Below are positions 9,625 to 17,156 of a DNA stretch of 64,000 nt, in pieces. Each line of letters starts with the position of its first letter. Within the stretch, counting starts at the first letter, position 1. This DNA comes from Maribellus sp. YY47. Lineage in GTDB: Bacteria > Bacteroidota > Bacteroidia > Bacteroidales > Prolixibacteraceae. Position numbers and translations under genes: made by a program. The stretch spans positions 91,293-155,292 of the forward strand of contig NZ_JALGYW010000015.1 in NCBI RefSeq assembly GCF_023111095.1, read 5' to 3'. Below the pieces are notes generated by a model. The model was not told the origin of the DNA and did no database searches. It saw only the letters and a list, made by a program, of their open reading frames with translations.

Positions 9625-9752
9625 GCTGTCGCCTGTTTTCTGTTGAATGTATTATGATTCAATGTTACTTATTATTTGCAGAAGAAGCAAGGGAAACGTG
9701 TGTTTACTGAGGGATCGAAGGAATGAATGACGGAGGGGGTGATATAGTAGAG

Positions 9753-10011
9753 GAGTTCAAAGTTCAGGGGGCAGAGTTGAGCTTGTTGACCGAAGTTCCA
9801 AGCTCTTTGCTTTATGCCTTTACAATTTGACGCTTATACAATTTTGCAATCAATGTAATTCAGTGTACCGTACTGCTGTAGTTGGCTCTTAGTCATAGCT
9901 CAGAGCTTTCTTGCTTTGTCCCCACATTTGCCTTGGTGTTTTGCTGTTCTCTTAGCTCGATACTCTTAGCTCGATACTCGCAGCTTGATCCTTGATATTC
10001 GATTCCAGCTA
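9753..10011. repeat. In-phase 7-bp (heptad) degenerate array
   Basis: Cutting 9753-10011 every 7 bases gives related units throughout: GAGTTCA and AAGTTCA at the left, and CTCTTAG, CTCGATA, CTTGATC and CTTGATA at 9949-10011. The two clear blocks are exactly 28 units apart, so the phase is kept over about 37 units. There is no open frame or strong hairpin. Just before it (9716-9745) lies a half copy of the GAATGACGGAGGG repeat. Confidence 0.7.
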
Positions 10012-10112
10012 TTTATTTGTTTACTGATCTTGTGGCTAGCTGTTTTGTTGCTGCTTTTGACCTATCGGTCGGATTTTACTCTTTTGCTTTACCAAAAGAG
10101 TAAACAGAAAAC

Positions 10113-10313
10113 TCAAGACAAAATTCACTAGGTGTTTATTTTTATTAAGGTCTGTGCTTCGATGAAATACACCACAAAAAGCAAATAATCTTTATTCTGG
10201 CCCGTGTAACTTGCCTCCGGCTGCGTTTTCCCTTTGCGTTTTTTCAATGCGGCAACTTAGCCCGCCTGACGGTCCCGAGGCCTCGGGATTGTCGGGCATG
10301 CAGAGGTGTTTTT
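10113..10313 (+). repeat. About 200-bp dispersed repeat, copy 1
   Basis: This copy begins TCAAGACAAAATTCACTAGG and contains CTGGCCCGTGTAACTTGCC, CCTCCGGCTGCGTTTT and TTAGCCCGCCTGACGG. The same blocks occur in the same order and spacing at 34167-34353, with substitutions and small indels. Neither copy has a long open frame, transposase or terminal inverted repeat. Both lie in spacers of the polysaccharide locus, 24 kb apart, in the same orientation. Confidence 0.75.
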
Positions 10314-10344
10314 TGGGGTATTCATGAATCTCGCAGGCTATTTT

Positions 10345-10428
10345 CAATCAACAATCGAAAATCGTTAATCATCATTTGGTGTTCTCTTGCTTAAAGTTCG
10401 AAGCTTGCCGCTTGTAACTCTCAGCTTT
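10345..10428. repeat. Heptad array
   Basis: Twelve 7-bp units in one phase, starting CAATCAA, CAATCGA, AAATCGT, TAATCAT and ending AAGCTTG, CCGCTTG, TAACTCT, CAGCTTT. The subfamily AATCGT/TAATCAT recurs in arrays at 31865-31906 and 34397-34431. Confidence 0.65.
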
Positions 10429-10439
10429 TATTTCCTGCC

Positions 10440-10640
10440 GGACTGTCTCAAACTTTTGTCTTGACACAAAAGTTTCAAAAAGTCAAGGCTGCGTCTGCTT
10501 CGCGCGGAAAAGCTACGTTTGCCAGCTAAAATCTTTGAAACTCCCCCGGGAGTCTCCCCGGGGTCAAACAGCAAAGATTTTTATACGCTGTCTGCACTTG
10601 TTTTCCGGCTCACCAGCCGAGGCCGGTTTATTCGTATTCG
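10440..10640. repeat. Repeat-like spacer segment with hairpins
   Basis: The segment holds a hairpin around CTTTTGTCTTGACACAAAAG (10455-10474) and a GC-rich palindromic stretch CTCCCCCGGGAGTCTCCCCGGGG near 10542-10562. Short open frames cross it on the plus strand, but they run out into the following heptads and match no protein family I know. I read it as another dispersed non-coding element, from composition and structure only. Confidence 0.4.
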
Positions 10641-10682
10641 TTCGATGTTCTTATCCTCTTGCTCTTTGCCCTTTTATCTTGA

Positions 10683-10794
10683 CTTGTGGCTTGAAGCTAG
10701 AAGCTCACAGCTGGATCCTTGATCCTCGATTAAATGCTGCAAAACCTGGCACTGTCATTCCAATCCTCAACACTTCATCCCTTCTAATCTTCCT
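10683..10794. repeat. Heptad array followed by octad array touching a stop codon
   Basis: Seven heptads at 10683-10731 (CTTGTGG, CTTGAAG, CTAGAAG ... CTTGATC, CTCGATT). After a short linker come five 8-bp units at 10755-10794 (TCATTCCA, ATCCTCAA, CACTTCAT, CCCTTCTA, ATCTTCCT). The last unit overlaps the stop codon (10793-10795) of the minus-strand sugar transferase. Confidence 0.65.
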
Positions 10795-11515
10795 AGTGTC
10801 CGCCGGCTTTGAGGACGACCACGATGCCGCGCCAGATCACATACAGGTCGGTCATCAGGAGTTGGAAAGGGGAGTAATGCAGATAGCGGTAAACGTATTC
10901 GTATTCATATACCGGTTTTCCAAATTCCGGGGTGCCTTTGCGTACGTGTCCGTACCCCAGTAAACCACCGCGTATCAACTTACGGGTAACATTTCCCTGT
11001 GCCAAATCGCGCTCGTAATGATGTATTGCCAGCGGACGCGGCCCTACAAACGACATGTCGCCTTTGAGAATCAAATAGAACTGCGGGATTTCATCGAGGT
11101 AGAACTTCTTGACAAAAGCGCCGACATAAGTTCTGGCTTCGGGCATCCATTCGTTTTGGAAGGCATGCCAGTCGCCTTTTGCCTGAAGTTCTTTGTCAAC
11201 ATAGCTTTCCTTGATCAGCCTGATCTTCCATTTCTTAAACTTGCGGCCGTGACTCATGCCGTAGTAATAAAAGAACAGCGGCCCTTTGTTTTCCTTAATC
11301 AGCAGTCCTTCCACCCAGTTGGCCACCAGCAGCAGCAAAAGTATGGGCGAGGTGAGCAGGAGAAAAAACAAGGCTACAGCTTTATCAAACAGCAGTTTGG
11401 GAAGCGGGACTTTTATCGGTTCTTTAAGCGCAAAAATTTCGGCGTATTTTTCTTTGATTTCGGGGGTGGGAGGGGTATAGGGAAAGGCCTCCTTCGGTTC
11501 TTCCATGTTTGTCAT
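10793..11515 (-). CDS. Second bacterial sugar transferase (short, WbaP/PglC-like catalytic domain)
   Basis: This 240-aa protein has one membrane hairpin (about 48-68, VALFFLLLTSPILLLLLVA) and the polyisoprenyl-phosphate sugar-1-phosphate transferase domain. The signature DEIPQFYLILKGDMSFVGPRP is near residues 140-160. It lacks the four N-terminal membrane spans and Rossmann domain of the longer enzyme at 6871. The motif after GPRP diverges (GGLLGYGHVRKGT in place of the usual GxTGxAQV), so substrate or function may differ. An 8-bp repeat array ends 2 bp before its ATG and another overlaps its stop codon, so the gene is sandwiched between repeats. Confidence 0.85.
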   Translation of the reverse strand: MTNMEEPKEAFPYTPPTPEIKEKYAEIFALKEPIKVPLPKLLFDKAVALFFLLLTSPILLLLLVANWVEGLLIKENKGPLFFYYYGMSHGRKFKKWKIRLIKESYVDKELQAKGDWHAFQNEWMPEARTYVGAFVKKFYLDEIPQFYLILKGDMSFVGPRPLAIHHYERDLAQGNVTRKLIRGGLLGYGHVRKGTPEFGKPVYEYEYVYRYLHYSPFQLLMTDLYVIWRGIVVVLKAGGH

Positions 11516-11517
11516 TA

Positions 11518-11581
11518 TTGATAAATTGATAAACTGTTAAATAGATGAGTGGTTAAACTGTTAATCTGTAAAACAGCTAAA
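11518..11581. repeat. 8-bp (octad) degenerate array upstream of a start codon
   Basis: Eight consecutive 8-bp units in one phase: TTGATAAA twice, CTGTTAAA, TAGATGAG, TGGTTAAA, CTGTTAAT, CTGTAAAA, CAGCTAAA. The array lies 2 bp upstream of the minus-strand ATG (11513-11515), so it would form the 5' leader of that gene. Confidence 0.7.
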
Positions 11582-11770
11582 TTTTCCGGCTGCAAAAATG
11601 GGAAAATTTAAGTTTACAAAAGAACGACAGAACAAGAATTCGTGTCAGGGGAGCATTTTGTTAGCATATTTTTAATCGGGCGTTGTTGGTTATTTTAACT
11701 GTTATCGAGCAGGAATGTTGTATAATGAATTGATGTTTATTAACTTAAACCGAAATATTATAAATGTAAC

Positions 11771-11836
11771 CCGCCGGCTCGTCATCTAACTCTCCATAAG
11801 TTTATGAATCCCGGAAAGGCCAGAAGAGGCCGGCGG
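11771..11836. repeat. Inverted repeat ahead of the divergent hypothetical gene
   Basis: CCGCCGGC (11771-11778) and GCCGGCGG (11829-11836) are exact inverted copies separated by about 50 bases. They could fold as a long-armed leader structure 35 bp before the likely start at 11872. Between 11582 and 11770 nothing else is recognisable. Confidence 0.45.
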
Positions 11837-11871
11837 AGCATTTGCAATATATCACTAAATTTCTTCTAAAC

Positions 11872-12558
11872 ATGAGTTATACTGAAGATTTCGAACAATG
11901 GAAGGATGCGATTGCTAACTTTCCGTTGGAAGATGTAAAACTTCCTAATACCCCGATTGACGAATATGTGGTAAGTGTAAATACGCTTGCTATTGACGCC
12001 AACGAAGATCGCGATGTTTTGGCCGGAGCGGGGATGGATGTTAACCTTATTGATGAACTGACTCCTCTGAGTGGAGCGCTGAGCTACCTCCAGGCCGAGT
12101 GGATGGGTATTTTCCGGGCACGCGAGAATGCAGTTGTCGAGTGGAAAGAACAGTCGCCTCCAGCCTTTTCTTTTCGGGATGAGTTATTACATGATTTTTC
12201 TTTTGCCTACCGCAATCGTGAGGATGTTCGGAAAAAAGTGGCACGAATTCGCGAGGGATCAAGCAATGCCGATATGGTGCAGGATCTGCTCGAAATAGCT
12301 GTATTGGGCGAAAAATACCCCGAACCGCTGGAGAGTATTAATTTTGATCGCGGAAAACTTTCCCAGGCACGTACCCTGTCGCACAGTTTGTCGGAATTGC
12401 TGGCTGCCGCCAACGGAGCGGCTGACGATGGCAACGCAACAAAAACCTTGCGCGACAAGGCCTATAGTTTATTGTTTCAGAAAGACAGTACCATCCGTGA
12501 ATACGGCCGTTATGTTTTTTGGAAAGACGAAGACAGACTGTCGAGATACTATAGGTAG
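11872..12558 (+). CDS. Hypothetical cytosolic helical protein, the only plus-strand gene in the locus
   Basis: I do not recognise this 228-aa protein. It has no signal peptide or membrane segment, is acidic and predicted largely helical, and contains the Ala-rich stretch LSELLAAANGAADDGNA and the tail YGRYVFWKDEDRLSRYYR. The ATG at 11872 (MSYTEDFEQWKD) is preferred over an in-frame ATG at 11842, because the longer start adds MQYITKFLLN, unlike the rest of the protein. It runs against every other gene between 5.4 and 42.1 kb and has its own terminator, so it is a separate transcription unit inside the polysaccharide locus. Codon use and GC resemble the housekeeping genes, so it may be a host gene that the locus grew around. 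Confidence 0.75.
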   Translation: MSYTEDFEQWKDAIANFPLEDVKLPNTPIDEYVVSVNTLAIDANEDRDVLAGAGMDVNLIDELTPLSGALSYLQAEWMGIFRARENAVVEWKEQSPPAFSFRDELLHDFSFAYRNREDVRKKVARIREGSSNADMVQDLLEIAVLGEKYPEPLESINFDRGKLSQARTLSHSLSELLAAANGAADDGNATKTLRDKAYSLLFQKDSTIREYGRYVFWKDEDRLSRYYR

Positions 12559-12583
12559 TATTTTGTAAAGCCTGATTTTAAAG

Positions 12584-12623
12584 GCCCCGCGGCAAGTTTA
12601 CTCCTTCCCGTGGGGCTTTTTTT
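12584..12623 (+). terminator. Intrinsic terminator after hypothetical gene
   Basis: GCCCCGCGG (12584-12592) pairs with CCCGTGGGGC (12607-12616), with one G-U pair, then seven T residues. It lies 26 bp behind the stop codon. Confidence 0.85.
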
Positions 12624-12627
12624 AATT

Positions 12628-12864
12628 CCCATCGGTTAATTATGCTTCCCCATTGGCGTTTTTTTTATTTCCCCCGGTGTCTCTATCCCTTCCCCCGGCT
12701 GCTTTTTTGTCTTATTTGGCAAAGTTTTTTATTCCATCGCCAATTTTTTTAATTCAATCGGATTGGGCGACCTTTCCCCCGGCAATTTTTCGTATCCCAT
12801 TGATGTTTTTCACCGTCCCCCCGGTATTGTCTCTTGTTCCCTGATGATGGTATGTGTTCCCCGG
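12628..12864. repeat. Degenerate tandem array with about 21-bp period
   Basis: A core of CCCCCGG or a variant (CCCATCGG, CCCCATTGG, CCATCGCC, CAATCGG) recurs at about 12628, 12648, 12671, 12692, 12734, 12755, 12776, 12796, 12817, 12839 and 12859. The spacing is 20-23 bp, with a weak TTATTTGG unit near 12712. The cores are separated by T-rich 13-15-mers. Twenty-one is three times the 7-bp period of the array that follows, and the last cores are in phase with it. Confidence 0.65.
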
Positions 12865-12865
12865 A

Positions 12866-13012
12866 CTTGATCCTTGATCCTCGATCCTTGATCCTTGATC
12901 CTCGATGCTCGATACTTGTAGCTTGTTCTCTGTGACTAATGACAAATGACCAGTGACTCGTAACTCGATGCTTGATCCTCGAGGCTTGTAGCTTGTTACT
13001 TGAAGCTTGTTC
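12866..13012. repeat. 21 consecutive heptads in one phase
   Basis: Reading every 7 bases from 12866 gives CTTGATC, CTTGATC, CTCGATC, CTTGATC, CTTGATC, CTCGATG, CTCGATA, CTTGTAG, CTTGTTC. A TGA-type block follows (CTAATGA, CAAATGA, CCAGTGA). Then come CTCGTAA, CTCGATG, CTTGATC, CTCGAGG, CTTGTAG, CTTGTTA, CTTGAAG and CTTGTTC. This is the clearest example in the window; the units differ yet no indel breaks the phase over 147 bp. Confidence 0.85.
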
Positions 13013-13017
13013 TCAGT

Positions 13018-13080
13018 TTGTCCCCATTCCAGGAGGACGAGGAATTCCGGTGTTTTGGCAGCGGAATGACGGAGGGAGTG
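13018..13080. repeat. GGACGAGGAATTCCGG repeat, copy 1
   Basis: About 63 bp containing GGACGAGGAATTCCGGTGTT and GGAATGACGGAGGGAGTG. A close copy lies at 34442-34507 and the right half recurs near 9725-9742. GGAATTCC is a palindromic core. Confidence 0.7.
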
Positions 13081-13094
13081 ATTTGCTGTTTTTA

Positions 13095-13955
13095 AACCTC
13101 AAAGGTTTCGAAAACACTTTGAGGTTGTTGGTAAGGTGGAAAAAACTTATTTGCCAAATCCAAGGGAAGTGGTTTTTATGCATAAAAAAACCAAACCTTA
13201 TTAAGCTTATCGGTCTGGTTGATGTATTCTCCTGGAACCTTTTCCAAAGTTTGGAGCTTTGGAAAAGGTTAAGGTTACAAAACGAGCCAGAATAGCCATT
13301 GGGAATCATGAATGTTTTATTTAAACACTTCAGAGTTTTGGAAACACCTGAAGGTTGGTCGTGCTGCTGGTAAGCTTATTTATTTCTTTAACCCCGAAAG
13401 GGGTGTGATATGAATAACCCCGGGTGAAACCCGCGGACAATGAGCGAAGCGAATAAAGCGGCGCAATTAAAATATTCATTAAAATCTGCCTGTTGTTTGC
13501 GCCGTAATAATAAGGCTCTGTTTAATCACCACGCGAAAGGATTTGCGCGGTAGCGGGGGGAGAATGATTGATTAATTGATGTGCCGGCAGGTTACTCGTT
13601 ACCGGATACTCGATGCTGGTTGCTTGATGCTTTCATATAAACCAGATACCGGAGGTATCATATGGTTATAGAAAAAGATGGGGAAGATGAAGGTTCGACC
13701 CCGGCCGGGGTCGCATGTCTTCTGCATTTATTTATTCTATAAACATGGAAACCCTCCGGGTTTTAAAGAAAATAAATTTATCTCGCTGACATGCTGAAGA
13801 TAAACTATCTACTTTCTTTTGTTCCAAAAGAGACCTCCGTCAGTTGGCGGACAAATGCGCGCCAGCGAAGGTTATGTGCTCTTTTTAACCCTCAAAGGTT
13901 TCGAAAACGCTTTGAGGTTATTGGTATGCCTAAAAATCTTATTCTTCTATAATCC
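13095..13955. repeat. Cluster of different palindromic intergenic repeats
   Basis: A gene-free stretch packed with hairpins. ACCTCAAAGGTTTCGAAAAC...TTTGAGGT occurs at 13097-13128 and again near 13889-13920. GAACCTTTTCCAAAG...CTTTGGAAAAGGTT lies near 13240-13270. ACCCCGAAAGGGGT is at 13391-13404, followed by CCCCGGGTGAAACCCGCGG. Seven heptad-like units lie near 13604-13634. GATACCGGAGGTATC is at 13645-13659, the perfect 18-bp palindrome CGACCCCGGCCGGGGTCG at 13696-13713, and AACCCTCCGGGTT near 13749-13762. No credible gene is present. Confidence 0.75.
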
Positions 13956-13962
13956 AAGTTTA

Positions 13963-15183
13963 TCACAAATTATCGCCAGCTGGGGTGTCTTTTAGTATTT
14001 GGAGTAAATTGCCGGCCAGCTTTTTTCGGTCAAATGCCTGCGCTAGTTTTAGTCCGCCTTGCTGACATTTTTGATATTGTTCCGGTTGCTTTAATTTTTT
14101 CAGTTTCGTGAGGAAATCCTCAATATCCTCAGGTTCATAGAAAAGCCCTGCCTCATATTGCTCAACAATAGATCTGGCTTCACCGTCAACACCGATCAGT
14201 ATAGGGATTTGCATGGCTGCATTTTCAAATATCTTGGATGGGATAACGGTTTTAAACAAATCACTTTTCCGCAGATTAATCAGAGCTATGTCTATGATAG
14301 AGAGATAGCGAACGACTTCATTTTTAGGAACAGAATCAAGTAACGTAATGTTTTTTAGTTGTTCCTGCTTGACCTTTTCTACCAGCTTTTGCTTTTCAGC
14401 ACCATTACCCAAGAAAAGAAAATGGTAGGAGGTATTTTGCAATTGCCTGGCGCAATCAGCTAAAAAATCTAGTTTATGAGCCATCCCATGTGTTCCGATA
14501 TAACCAAGAATGGTTTTTCCTTCCAGGTCCAGTTCTTTTAATAATTGCCTGTCTTTCTCAACGGGCTTAAAAAGTTCCATATTGGCCCCGTTTTTTACCA
14601 CTTTAATTTTTTCAGGAGCAATACCTTTACGAATCAGGTTTTCTTTAAAAGCATCGGTAACCGTTACAATCTTATAGGCACTTTTGTAGCACCAGAGTTC
14701 TTCTTTTTCAAAATAGCGAATGAAAATATTGTCTTTCATGGCTCCAACTGTCTTGATGGACTCGGGCCACAGGTCGCGGACTTCCATAATCCAGGGCTTC
14801 CGTTTCCAAAAGGAGAGGGTACGGCCTGCCAGTGCGGTAAAGAACTGAGGGGAAGTAGCAATAATCAGGTCTGTTTTTTGAAATAGGCCGGCCCAAAAAG
14901 CAGAAAATGAAAAAGAGATATAATCGAGGGTCCTTTTTACAAAACCTTCGTTGGCGGTAATGTAAGACCACACCCGGATCACTTTTATTCCGTCAATGAT
15001 TTCATGATGAATTCTTTTGTTTTTATAACCTTCGTACACTTTTCCCTGAGGAAAATTGGGAAAACAGGTGATTACGGTTACATTCACTCCTTGCTTTACC
15101 CATTCTTTGCAATGTTCGTAGGTTCTTGTTGCCGGAGCATTTACTTCCGGTGGAAAATTATCGGTTAAAAATAAAATGCGCAT
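13963..15183 (-). CDS. Family-4 glycosyltransferase (WbuB-like)
   Basis: This 406-aa GT-B enzyme adds a sugar to the lipid-linked repeat unit on the cytoplasmic side of the membrane. The N-terminus has FLTDNFPPEVNAPATRTYEH, typical of WbuB-type GT4 proteins, then MEVRDLWPES near residue 135. The C-terminal nucleotide-binding half starts with LGYIGTHGMAHKLD near 225. The usual E-x7-E region reads IPSKIFENAAMQIPILI. WbuB-like transferases next to a bi-domain oxidoreductase and a heparinase-like protein, as here, recur in bacterial polysaccharide loci. Acceptor and donor cannot be assigned. Confidence 0.88.
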   Translation of the reverse strand: MRILFLTDNFPPEVNAPATRTYEHCKEWVKQGVNVTVITCFPNFPQGKVYEGYKNKRIHHEIIDGIKVIRVWSYITANEGFVKRTLDYISFSFSAFWAGLFQKTDLIIATSPQFFTALAGRTLSFWKRKPWIMEVRDLWPESIKTVGAMKDNIFIRYFEKEELWCYKSAYKIVTVTDAFKENLIRKGIAPEKIKVVKNGANMELFKPVEKDRQLLKELDLEGKTILGYIGTHGMAHKLDFLADCARQLQNTSYHFLFLGNGAEKQKLVEKVKQEQLKNITLLDSVPKNEVVRYLSIIDIALINLRKSDLFKTVIPSKIFENAAMQIPILIGVDGEARSIVEQYEAGLFYEPEDIEDFLTKLKKLKQPEQYQKCQQGGLKLAQAFDRKKLAGNLLQILKDTPAGDNL

Positions 15184-15196
15184 ATTTTGGTTGATA

Positions 15197-15245
15197 TCGG
15201 ATGCTTGATTCTTGATGTTCGATTCTTGATGCTGGATGCTTGATC
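15197..15245. repeat. Heptad array abutting a stop codon
   Basis: Seven units in phase: TCGGATG, CTTGATT, CTTGATG, TTCGATT, CTTGATG, CTGGATG, CTTGATC. The array fills most of the 61-bp gap between the GT4 and heparinase-like genes. Its last base is the first base of the heparinase-like stop triplet (15245-15247, minus strand). Confidence 0.8.
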
Positions 15246-17056
15246 TAGCCCTTGGTTTTAATGATGGAGACTAGCTTGTGTTGAAAAACAATTTCGAGTT
15301 TGTGGTAATCAACTGAGCGATTATAGCCATCGGGGAGTTGCGCTTTGATCAGTGAAATTGTTTCAGCTCCTTCAAAGCTTATACAAGTATCATTGATCAA
15401 AATCTCATTGTTCCTTTTTATTGGTATTAAGCCTGGACTAAAGTGAAAGTAAGCCGTCCCTTTAGTCTGGCGGCCTGTTAAAATATCTTCAACCCTTATT
15501 TTTTGTTCATCAAACAGCCAGCTCCGCTGATGACTTGTCCCAATACTTCTGAACCCATCATGAGTGGCTGTAACTCTATTTTTTTCTTCTTTTATGATTT
15601 CAACATTGGCTCTTTGAGCAACCCGGAAAGAGGACCATACCTGGGATGAATTACGCTGGTAAACGGCTACTGTATTGTGTGCAGCTGTACCTCGTTCTGC
15701 GAGTCGGATGGCATTGGCTTCATAGGTTGAGATGCCCGTATCAATTAAAACCGGCTTATGATTTACATTCAGAACAAAGTTGAAGGTATCGGCATGGGCA
15801 TGGCCAGGTTGATAGGAAGGACCAACAGCCCCGACATCAACGATACATTCATAATTTGCTGAAATGAATTTCCGATAGCCACTGGCGTCAAGTGCAGCGG
15901 GGACGGAGCTGAATAACAGCTTTAATCGCTCAGCATACGCATTTAATTGCCCTGTTGTTGGGGCGATGCCGGGGGCTGAGTCATTGAGAAGGGGGATTTG
16001 TCCGTTATTGAAAGTAATTGTGTTTAGCCATTGAAGCATACGGTCCGCCTTTTCTTTCATAAAATCCAGCAGACGATCTTGAGTTTCGAATAGCGGATTG
16101 TTTTGAAGCAGGTTGATACCATCCAGTAAGCGATCAAGGATAACTTGATGGTACATTGGACTTAACTCGAAGTGTGCACCATCGTCCAGGATTTGTTCTT
16201 TCAATTCAACCTCTATGATACCTTTTGCCTTCTTGAAAAAGGTATCATCCTTAAAATAGAAAGCTGCGAATAACAAGCTGAAACCATCTTCCAATAAATG
16301 GTTGGCCATCAGGTGGTATTCCAAATTATCAAGAAGGATCAGGTATTGGGCGTAGAGACATCCGTTTATACGGATGAGGTTGTTTCGTCCTCCGTCGTCG
16401 TCCTCGCAATGACGAGGTGTTGAAGGAGTTGTAGCAGCATTTTGCAGAGATTGCCGCGTCGTCGTTCCTCCTCCTCGCAATGACGCTCGACTTAGAAACT
16501 TTATCCAGTTGATTCCACGGAGGGCAATGGGGTAGGGCTCCAGCCCTGTTGGATTTTGAGGGAGATCGTTGATGAATTGTTCGATTAACTTTCTTCCTGT
16601 TTCCAATTCCATATTGGGTTGAAGCAGGTAGTCCATGTAATTGAGGTTGTATGCCCAAAGCTTCCCGACCCCCTCCCCCCGACATTCATTCTTCAGTCGG
16701 GGTACTCCCCCTATAGGGGGAGAAATGTCCCTGGTGATGTTTAAGAATGTATAAGAGTAGGGTTCACCCCCTAGCCCCCTAAAGGGGGAATTTGATCCTG
16801 TTTTAGTTAATGAAACGGGTTTGTCTATCCATGGTGTGAATTTTAATGGTTCGGCCTGTTTCTCTATTGAAAGCAGATAGGTAAATCCAGTTGCTTTACG
16901 CCACATCTTTCTGAATCGGTACCACAGTTGGTAACGGATTTGGATGGGACGAAGACGGATGATGGTATAGTATATCAGGAAAATCTTTTTCAAACTATTA
17001 AAATTGTTTGTTTTCAATGGTATAGTATGGAACTCGCACTTGTTTAAAATATACAC
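15245..17056 (-). CDS. Heparinase II/III-like protein with two in-frame repeat insertions
   Basis: This 603-aa protein is longer than usual for family members in polysaccharide loci (about 540-560 aa, from memory). The alpha-barrel half has GKLWAYNLNYMDYL (131-144), EPYPIALRGINWIKFL (173-188) and NLEYHLMANHLLEDGF. The C-terminal beta half has the family signature PGHAHADTFNF near residue 415. In such loci these proteins may trim or modify uronate-containing polymer in the periplasm; this copy has no obvious signal peptide. Residues about 86-130 and 191-229 do not belong to the family. They are encoded by dispersed repeats (16667-16801 and 16370-16486) that keep the frame open. The downstream end touches a heptad array. 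Confidence 0.82.
   Translation of the reverse strand: MYILNKCEFHTIPLKTNNFNSLKKIFLIYYTIIRLRPIQIRYQLWYRFRKMWRKATGFTYLLSIEKQAEPLKFTPWIDKPVSLTKTGSNSPFRGLGGEPYSYTFLNITRDISPPIGGVPRLKNECRGEGVGKLWAYNLNYMDYLLQPNMELETGRKLIEQFINDLPQNPTGLEPYPIALRGINWIKFLSRASLRGGGTTTRQSLQNAATTPSTPRHCEDDDGGRNNLIRINGCLYAQYLILLDNLEYHLMANHLLEDGFSLLFAAFYFKDDTFFKKAKGIIEVELKEQILDDGAHFELSPMYHQVILDRLLDGINLLQNNPLFETQDRLLDFMKEKADRMLQWLNTITFNNGQIPLLNDSAPGIAPTTGQLNAYAERLKLLFSSVPAALDASGYRKFISANYECIVDVGAVGPSYQPGHAHADTFNFVLNVNHKPVLIDTGISTYEANAIRLAERGTAAHNTVAVYQRNSSQVWSSFRVAQRANVEIIKEEKNRVTATHDGFRSIGTSHQRSWLFDEQKIRVEDILTGRQTKGTAYFHFSPGLIPIKRNNEILINDTCISFEGAETISLIKAQLPDGYNRSVDYHKLEIVFQHKLVSIIKTKG
16370..16486. repeat. Two GTCATTGCGAGGA-type repeats inside the heparinase-like gene
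   Basis: Read on the minus strand, GTCATTGCGAGGAGGAGGAA and then GTCATTGCGAGGACGACGAC occur about 70 bp apart, each followed by the CGACG...CAA tail of this repeat family. They encode residues about 191-229 (SLRGGGTTTRQSL, then RHCEDDDGGRNNL), in two different frames of the repeat. The same family is found at 17157-17316, 17941-17987, 27466-27510 and 34050-34078. Confidence 0.8.
16667..16801. repeat. CCCCCTAGCCCCCTAAAGGGGG-type palindromes inside the heparinase-like gene
   Basis: Two palindromic repeats sit side by side. One is around TACTCCCCCTATAGGGGGAG with flanking CGACATTCATTC (about 16680-16732). The other is CACCCCCTAGCCCCCTAAAG followed by GGGGAA (about 16765-16791). They encode residues about 86-130 (NSPFRGLGGEPYSYTF and ISPPIGGVPRLKNECRGEG). 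Confidence 0.8.
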
Positions 17057-17156
17057 TTAAGTGCAATTATATTAGATGCTCGTTTCATTTACGATTTGCG
17101 TGTCAATATGGGCGATAAAATTGCTTTGTTGTCTCCGATTCAAATGCAGTTACCGA

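Noticed and set aside
10113..10313. Insertion sequence remnant
   Set aside because: No transposase fragment, terminal inverted repeat or target duplication could be found in either copy.
10519..10963. Overlapping open frames on the plus strand in the spacer and opposite the sugar transferase
   Set aside because: They run through palindromic and heptad repeats and then antisense to a clear gene; low-complexity protein with no family resemblance.
12653..12945. Open frames in both directions with repetitive protein such as SRIEDQG
   Set aside because: The repetition is only the 7/21-bp DNA period read in frame; no start or family support.
12866..13012. CRISPR array
   Set aside because: Units are 7 bp and contiguous, with no unique spacers, and no cas genes are present.
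13690..13720. tRNA T-arm, because of GGTTCGACCCC
   Set aside because: It is part of an 18-bp palindrome; no acceptor stem, D-arm or anticodon arm can be drawn around it.
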